This document shows positions 59,583 through 61,308 of a stretch of DNA of 61,308 nucleotides, in pieces. Position numbers and translations under genes: made by a program. How positions within the stretch are numbered: position 1 is the stretch's first letter; each line of letters starts with the position of its first letter. Source of the DNA: Eubacteriales bacterium (GTDB lineage Bacteria > Bacillota > Clostridia > Lachnospirales > Lachnospiraceae); assembly GCA_030524585.1 (NCBI GenBank), contig JAUNGJ010000009.1, forward strand, positions 1 through 61,308, read 5' to 3'. The notes below the pieces were generated by a model, which was given only the letters and a program-made list of their open reading frames with translations, did not search any database and had not been told where the DNA came from.

Positions 59583-60419
59583 ATGAACAAAGTAGAACTG
59601 ATGAAGACTGCTAACGAGGTTCGCAAGGGCATTATCGAAGCAGTGCACAGTGCGAAGTCCGGACATCCGGGAGGCTCATTATCAGCAGCAGATATTTATA
59701 CCTATCTGTATTTTGAAGAGATGAACGTGGATCCGGAGAATCCAGAGAAAGCAGACAGAGACCGTTTTGTACTGTCCAAAGGCCATACAACGCCGGGATA
59801 TTACTCTGTGCTGGCACAGAGGGGGTTCTTCCCGGCAGAAGACCTTTCAACCTTCCGTCATCTGGGTTCCTATTTACAGGGACATCCCTGTAAGCAGCAT
59901 GTTCCGGGAGTAGACATGTCTTCCGGCTCTCTGGGACAGGGAATCTCTGCAGCCGTTGGCATGGCGGTCTCAGCAAAGCTGTCAGGAGATGACTACCGCG
60001 TGTATACACTGCTTGGGGACGGCGAGCTTCAGGAGGGTCAGGTGTGGGAGGCTTCCATGCTGGCAGCTCACAGAAAGCTGGACAATCTGGTAGTGATTGT
60101 AGACAACAACAATCTGCAGATTGACGGAGATATCAGTAAGGTTAATTCACCATATCCGATTGATCAGAAGTTTGCGGCTTTTAACTTCCATGTGATCAAT
60201 GTGGACGGACATGATTTTGACCAGCTTGCAGCAGCATTTAAGGAAGCAAGAGAGACCAAGGGACAGCCGACAGCAATCATTGCCAAGACCGTGAAGGGCA
60301 AGGGAGTTTCTTTCATGGAGAATCAGGCATCCTGGCATGGAACTGCTCCGAATGACGAGCAGTATGCAGTAGCTATGGCAGATTTGGAGAAAGTAGGTGA
60401 AGCATTATGTCAGATGTAA
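59583..60419 (+). CDS. Transketolase, N-terminal subunit
   Basis: Thiamine diphosphate-binding half of a split transketolase, 278 residues. SAKSGHPGGSLSAADIY, SKGHTTPGYYSVL and the ThDP motif GDGELQEGQVWEAS are intact, with NN at the end of the motif in VDNNNLQIDG. The start follows AGGAGG. Overlaps the C-terminal subunit by 13 bases. The 149-base leader contains an aaagatg/catcttt hairpin (59493-59509) without a T tract; no recognised riboswitch. Confidence 0.95.
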   Translation: MNKVELMKTANEVRKGIIEAVHSAKSGHPGGSLSAADIYTYLYFEEMNVDPENPEKADRDRFVLSKGHTTPGYYSVLAQRGFFPAEDLSTFRHLGSYLQGHPCKQHVPGVDMSSGSLGQGISAAVGMAVSAKLSGDDYRVYTLLGDGELQEGQVWEASMLAAHRKLDNLVVIVDNNNLQIDGDISKVNSPYPIDQKFAAFNFHVINVDGHDFDQLAAAFKEARETKGQPTAIIAKTVKGKGVSFMENQASWHGTAPNDEQYAVAMADLEKVGEALCQM

Positions 60420-61308
60420 AGAAGATCGCAACAAGAGAAAGCTATGGTAATGCTTTGGCAGAACTGGGGAAGTTACATGAAGAGGTTGTTGTGCTGGACG
60501 CAGACCTTGCAGGAGCCACCAAGACCAGCGTATTCATGAAAGCTTTCCCGGAGCGTCACATTGACTGTGGTATTGCAGAAAGCAATATGATGGGTGTGGC
60601 AGCAGGACTTGCTACAACCGGCAAGGTTCCATTTGCAAGTACATTTGCAATGTTCGCGGCAGGGCGCGCTTTTGAGCAGGTTCGTAACTCCATCGGATAT
60701 CCGCATTTGAATGTAAAGATCGGTGCGACCCACGCAGGTATTTCCGTTGGCGAGGACGGAGCAACCCATCAGTGTAACGAGGATATTGCGCTGATGAGAA
60801 CGATTCCGGGCATGACCGTGATCTGTCCGGCGGACGATGTAGAAGCAAAAGCGGCAGTTGCTGCAGCCTACGGGCATGAGGGACCGGTATACCTGAGATT
60901 CGGCAGACTTGCGGTTCCGGTGATCAACGATAAGCCGGATTACAGGTTCGAGCTTGGCAAGGGAATCGTGCTGAGAGAGGGAAAGGATGTTACCATTATC
61001 GCAACCGGACTTCCGGTAGCAAACTGTCTGGAAGCAGCCGAGAAGCTGGCGGCAGACGGCATCGATGCAAAGGTAATTAATATCCACACCATCAAACCAA
61101 TTGATGAAGAACTGATCGTGGCGGCAGCCAAAGAGACCGGGAAGGTAGTCACGGTGGAAGAGCATTCTGTCATCGGCGGACTTGGAAGCGCAGTATGCGA
61201 CGTGCTGTCAGAGCAGGCGCCGACAAAGACCATGAAGATCGGAATCGGCGATGTGTTCGGAGAGTCAGGACCGGCAGCCGAGCTGGTTAAGAAATACGGC
61301 CTGGATGC
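60407..61308 (+). CDS. Transketolase, C-terminal subunit (partial, runs off window)
   Basis: Starts at ATG 60407 inside the N-terminal subunit gene and stays open to the right edge, giving 300 codons. The product begins MSDVKKIATRESYGNAL, has DADLAGATK and the catalytic region CGIAESNMMGVAAGLA with the ThDP-activating Glu, then GLGSAVCDVL near the end of the visible part. Together with the preceding gene it forms the pentose phosphate pathway enzyme used for ribose and erythrose interconversion. About 10-20 residues are probably missing. Confidence 0.94.
   Translation, partial: MSDVKKIATRESYGNALAELGKLHEEVVVLDADLAGATKTSVFMKAFPERHIDCGIAESNMMGVAAGLATTGKVPFASTFAMFAAGRAFEQVRNSIGYPHLNVKIGATHAGISVGEDGATHQCNEDIALMRTIPGMTVICPADDVEAKAAVAAAYGHEGPVYLRFGRLAVPVINDKPDYRFELGKGIVLREGKDVTIIATGLPVANCLEAAEKLAADGIDAKVINIHTIKPIDEELIVAAAKETGKVVTVEEHSVIGGLGSAVCDVLSEQAPTKTMKIGIGDVFGESGPAAELVKKYGLD

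Noticed and set aside
1-61308. tRNA, rRNA, CRISPR array, insertion sequence or prophage
   Set aside because: No cloverleaf or CCA-type gene, rRNA core, regularly spaced repeat array, transposase, integrase or phage structural gene was recognised on either strand. The only spaced direct repeat (57413-57525) has two copies.

Overview
The window looks like a chromosomal segment of a spore-forming, anaerobic Firmicute of the class Clostridia, most likely family Lachnospiraceae. Evidence: moderate G+C, strong AGGAGG ribosome binding sites, AddAB rather than RecBCD, an alpha/beta-type small acid-soluble spore protein, FtsEX with a CwlO/PcsB-like hydrolase, class 1B PyrD with PyrK, a split transketolase, and small proteins typical of that family. 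No rRNA, tRNA, CRISPR array, insertion sequence or prophage was seen. Almost everything is on the + strand; only a TetR and an RpiR regulator are on the - strand.

Layout. 1-4.6 kb: two heavy-metal P1B-type ATPases around an ArsR/SmtB metal sensor; the first runs in from the left edge and the second has a Cys-Pro-Ala site instead of Cys-Pro-Cys. 4.6-13.5 kb: TPR lipoprotein, HflX, AddB, AddA. 13.5-16.8 kb: TetR divergent from a CrtI-like FAD oxidoreductase and a 2Fe-2S flavin reductase. 16.9-19.5 kb: a PadR-controlled envelope module (PadR, DUF1700, DUF4097, PspC) behind a consensus promoter overlapped by a perfect palindrome, then a spore protein. 19.6-25.7 kb: a TagA-like protein, a PucR/CdaR-type regulator, FtsE, FtsX, a secreted M23 hydrolase and a C-terminal processing protease. 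25.7-29.7 kb: pyrC-pyrF-pyrK-pyrD. 29.7-32.5 kb: two proline-specific peptidases. 32.5-40.7 kb: a rhodanese lipoprotein, then a tight nine-gene operon resembling arsenosugar biosynthesis loci. 40.7-41.3 kb: an AT-rich gene-free stretch. 41.3-47.3 kb: PAP2 phosphatase, MerR regulator, iron-regulated-looking flavodoxin, pyrE, small membrane proteins, VanZ, M29 aminopeptidase. 47.4-52 kb: purE-purM-purN-purD and trxB. 52-54.9 kb: RpiR regulator divergent from a MATE exporter, then a GntR regulator. 54.9-61.3 kb: clpC, a direct repeat, a conserved 137-residue protein, radA and split transketolase, the second half running off the right edge.

The best candidate for an undescribed system is the operon at 33.8-40.7 kb. 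It encodes an ArsS-type radical SAM enzyme, a CxxC carboxymuconolactone decarboxylase-like protein, a fused MobA-like (DUF2064)/GT2 protein, a phosphotransferase-fold protein with an altered catalytic loop, a CCG-domain Fe-S protein, two TVP38/TMEM64 membrane proteins and a C_GCAxxG_C_C protein. No ArsM arsenite methyltransferase is present in the window. It looks like a pathway that activates and transfers a small sugar or alcohol onto an unusual radical-SAM product; the element involved (As, Se, S or none) cannot be told from sequence.

All calls are from reading the sequence and translations by eye. Family names rest on motif recognition and were not checked against a database.
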